Translations under genes and position numbers: made by a program | Origin: an uncultured Bacteroidales bacterium | GTDB taxonomy: Bacteria > Bacteroidota > Bacteroidia > Bacteroidales > UBA932 | Reading direction: 5' to 3' | DNA: 8,546 nucleotides | Assembly (NCBI GenBank): GCA_937906795.1 | Contig: CALCUQ010000215.1 | Span: forward strand, 1 to 8,546 | The notes under the pieces: generated by a model | Database searches by the model: none | Seen by the model: only the letters and a program-made list of their open reading frames with translations | What the model was told of the DNA's origin: nothing | Shown here: positions 6,932 to 8,546 of the stretch, piece after piece | Numbering within the stretch: position 1 is the stretch's first letter | Layout: each line of letters begins with the position of its first letter

Positions 6932-7840
6932 TTGAAAACAGCTTCAAAACAGATAAATCTGCTTCAGTTAAGGAAGAAATTCAAAAATGCCTCTATATGG
7001 AATATTGAGGATGGTTTCTTTATTGCAGATGCTGTTTCAGAAGACAAGGATATTCCATTCTTTATAAACTACCCTACTAGGATTGATGCCTATGTAGGGT
7101 TGTTTTGTGTGTCGGGGAACCTTACTTTAAGTTTGGACTTGAGAGAGTTCTCACTTACAAGAAATACTTTTGCTGTAATTACTCCAGGGAATATTGTAAA
7201 GCTGGCAAATAAGGCAGAAAAGGGAGGGTGCCACCTTATTGCTATTGTTATATCGGCTGAATATATGACAAAGCTAAGGTTTGATTTGTCGAGACTATTT
7301 ATAAAAAATTCTCCTATATTGCAGCCCACAATTGTGCTCAACAAGTCTGAGATGGCTCTGGCTATGAAATATTACAGCCTAATGAAGAATGTTATTTCTG
7401 CCAAAAGGCCATTTATGTTGGAGAGTATTGTAACTCTTTGTACTTCTCTTATATATGAGGTTGCGGGGTCGTGGATGGGAAGATTTGAGGTAGAGGCAAG
7501 CAAAAGCGATGGCTTAAAGGGGAGACAAAAAGAGATATATGATGAATTTATGGCTCTGGTTGCCAGGTATCATAAGAGCGAGAGGTCTGTGAATTTTTAT
7601 GCTAATGAGCTTTGCATATCTCCAAAGTACCTGGCAAAGGTTGTAAAAGGGGCAAGTGGGAAAACTGCATCTTATTGGATTGATTCATATGTTATTCTGG
7701 AGATTCAGAATCTGCTGAGGTACTCTGATATGACAATTAAGGATATAGTGTACCATATGAATTTTACCAACCAGAGTGTATTTTACAAATTCTTTAAGGC
7801 ACACACCGGCTTAACACCAACCCAATACAAAAACAGTTAA
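6932..7840 (+). CDS. AraC-family transcriptional regulator
   Basis: 302 residues. The C-terminal about 100 residues form the AraC/XylS DNA-binding domain. The first helix-turn-helix is at about 219-241 (VNFYANELCISPKYLAKVVK), followed by the linker helix WIDSYVILEIQNLLRYSD. The second is at about 268-290 (TIKDIVYHMNFTNQSVFYKFFK), with the family end HTGLTPTQYK (291-300). The N-terminal about 190 residues are a predicted cupin-like sensing region (FCVSGNLTLSLD ... VITPGNIVKL), the usual form in Bacteroidales. The start must be the TTG at 6932. The frame is closed by a TGA at 6902, there is no ATG or GTG between, and the next ATG is near residue 112, inside the sensing domain. The TTG lies 1 base after the ligase stop, with the purine-rich AAGAGA about 15 bases upstream inside the ligase gene, so translation is probably coupled. 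The ligand is unknown; an acid or acyl-CoA handled by the ligase is a reasonable guess. Confidence 0.9.
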   Translation: MKTASKQINLLQLRKKFKNASIWNIEDGFFIADAVSEDKDIPFFINYPTRIDAYVGLFCVSGNLTLSLDLREFSLTRNTFAVITPGNIVKLANKAEKGGCHLIAIVISAEYMTKLRFDLSRLFIKNSPILQPTIVLNKSEMALAMKYYSLMKNVISAKRPFMLESIVTLCTSLIYEVAGSWMGRFEVEASKSDGLKGRQKEIYDEFMALVARYHKSERSVNFYANELCISPKYLAKVVKGASGKTASYWIDSYVILEIQNLLRYSDMTIKDIVYHMNFTNQSVFYKFFKAHTGLTPTQYKNS

Positions 7841-8511
7841 TCTTTTATACAGTATCTCAATCCTTTTATTGCGGCATAAGCCAGAGGAGTGCCAAAAACT
7901 GCCTCAATTAAAAGTTTTGAGCAATATTGGAATGCTATCATTAAAAGCAAGTCTTTAAATGAGACCACTCCGGCAAAAGCAATAAGAACAAACGGCAGAG
8001 AGTCAAAGATATAAGCAATTGCAGAGCTCCCTATTGTGCGTACCCACAAATGCTTGCCTCTGGTTTTGTGTTTGATTTTTTCCATTATCCAGGCGTTGGA
8101 AAGTTCTCCCAACAGAAATCCTGTAAGTGATGCAACAACTATTCTTGGAACGTATGAAAACAGGCTGTTATATGCCTGAGCGGTTGAATCAAGATAATCA
8201 GGTGAAGGAAGCCAAACTCCAATTTGAGTACATACAACCATAAGAATGTTGCACAGGAATGTTACCCAGATAACTTTCTTTGCAGTCTTGAATCCCCACA
8301 ATTCTGTGAGTACATCACCAAGCATATATGCAAATGGGAATATTATTGTTCCTGCATCAAAATAGAATAGCCCCAGCAGGCCAATTACCTTTACAGCCAT
8401 TATGTTGGATACGAGATACGATGTCACAAACAGGGCTGTAACTATCATTAAGGCAGTATTGTCCTTAATTTTTCGGTTTTTTAAAGGGTTTTCCGATACC
8501 TTGTGTAGCAT
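7837..8511 (-). CDS. yhhQ: Queuosine precursor transporter, YhhQ family (DUF165/VUT)
   Basis: 224 residues with about six hydrophobic segments. Family features: SNIMAVKVIGLLG (35-47), D-A-G-T-I-I-F-P-F-A-Y (52-62), LGDVLTELWGFKTAKKVIW (64-82), PRIVVASLTGFLLGELSN, and KHLWVRTIGSSAIAYIFDSL with the conserved R and D-S pair. YhhQ proteins import 7-deazaguanine precursors (preQ0/preQ1) through the inner membrane for queuosine modification of tRNA. The ATG at 8509-8511 is preceded on its strand by an A/T-rich leader. The N-terminal about 19 residues are polar and basic and could be shorter in relatives. The gene converges on the AraC gene and shares the TTAA at 7837-7840 with it as stop. No hairpin lies between them. 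Confidence 0.88.
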   Translation of the reverse strand: MLHKVSENPLKNRKIKDNTALMIVTALFVTSYLVSNIMAVKVIGLLGLFYFDAGTIIFPFAYMLGDVLTELWGFKTAKKVIWVTFLCNILMVVCTQIGVWLPSPDYLDSTAQAYNSLFSYVPRIVVASLTGFLLGELSNAWIMEKIKHKTRGKHLWVRTIGSSAIAYIFDSLPFVLIAFAGVVSFKDLLLMIAFQYCSKLLIEAVFGTPLAYAAIKGLRYCIKD

Positions 8512-8531
8512 AAATTTTAATATTTGTAGTG

Positions 8532-8539
8532 CAAATGTA
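8532..8539 (-). promoter_or_regulatory. -7 box of the YhhQ-family gene
   Basis: Read on the minus strand this is TACATTTG, a full match to TAnnTTTG, ending 20 bases before the ATG at 8511. The matching -33 box would lie beyond the right edge. The leader would be only about 10-15 bases, too short to hold a preQ1 riboswitch. Confidence 0.55.
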
Positions 8540-8546
8540 TAAAAAA

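Overview
The window looks like a chromosomal segment of a Bacteroidota bacterium, most likely order Bacteroidales. The sequence is A+T-rich. Several genes carry the promoter type typical of this phylum (a -7 box TAnnTTTG with a TTG/TTTG -33 box 19-20 bases upstream). Start codons are preceded by A-rich stretches rather than strong Shine-Dalgarno sites. The protein set also fits: a GLUG-repeat surface protein, a secreted protein with an LFAQ-type signal peptide, and a Bacteroidales-style AraC regulator. No rRNA, tRNA, CRISPR array, insertion sequence or phage gene was seen, and no gap between genes exceeds 150 bases.

Layout from left to right. (1) Bases 2-1366, plus strand: the 3' part of a large GLUG-repeat, probably cell-surface protein that runs off the left edge. 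(2) A long hairpin at 1384-1426 separates it from a convergent minus-strand pair. That pair is a secreted protein of unknown function (3694 to 2612) followed 39 bases later by an M50-like intramembrane zinc protease with a helical C-terminal domain (2572 to 1430). (3) A 144-base divergent gap holds a well-formed Bacteroidota promoter for the minus-strand pair. From it a MATE-family efflux transporter starts on the plus strand (3839-5167). (4) A 119-base gap holds a promoter and repeated CAAAAGTAAT-like words. It leads to a plus-strand pair: an acyl-CoA synthetase-type AMP-forming ligase (5287-6930) and, 1 base after its stop, an AraC-family regulator read from a TTG start (6932-7840). (5) A queuosine-precursor transporter of the YhhQ family (8511 to 7837, minus strand) converges on the AraC gene. 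The two genes share the palindrome TTAA as their stop codons.

Two gene pairs may be functional units, by inference. The secreted protein and the membrane protease are co-directional and probably cotranscribed, so the first could be a substrate or partner of the second. The ligase and AraC regulator are very tightly coupled, so the regulator may respond to an acyl or aryl acid, or its CoA ester, handled by the ligase. The ligase is unusual in that the expected catalytic lysine of its C-terminal motif appears as serine. Most of the window otherwise looks like ordinary core or near-core Bacteroidales content. I did not find a clearly new multi-gene defence or mobile system.
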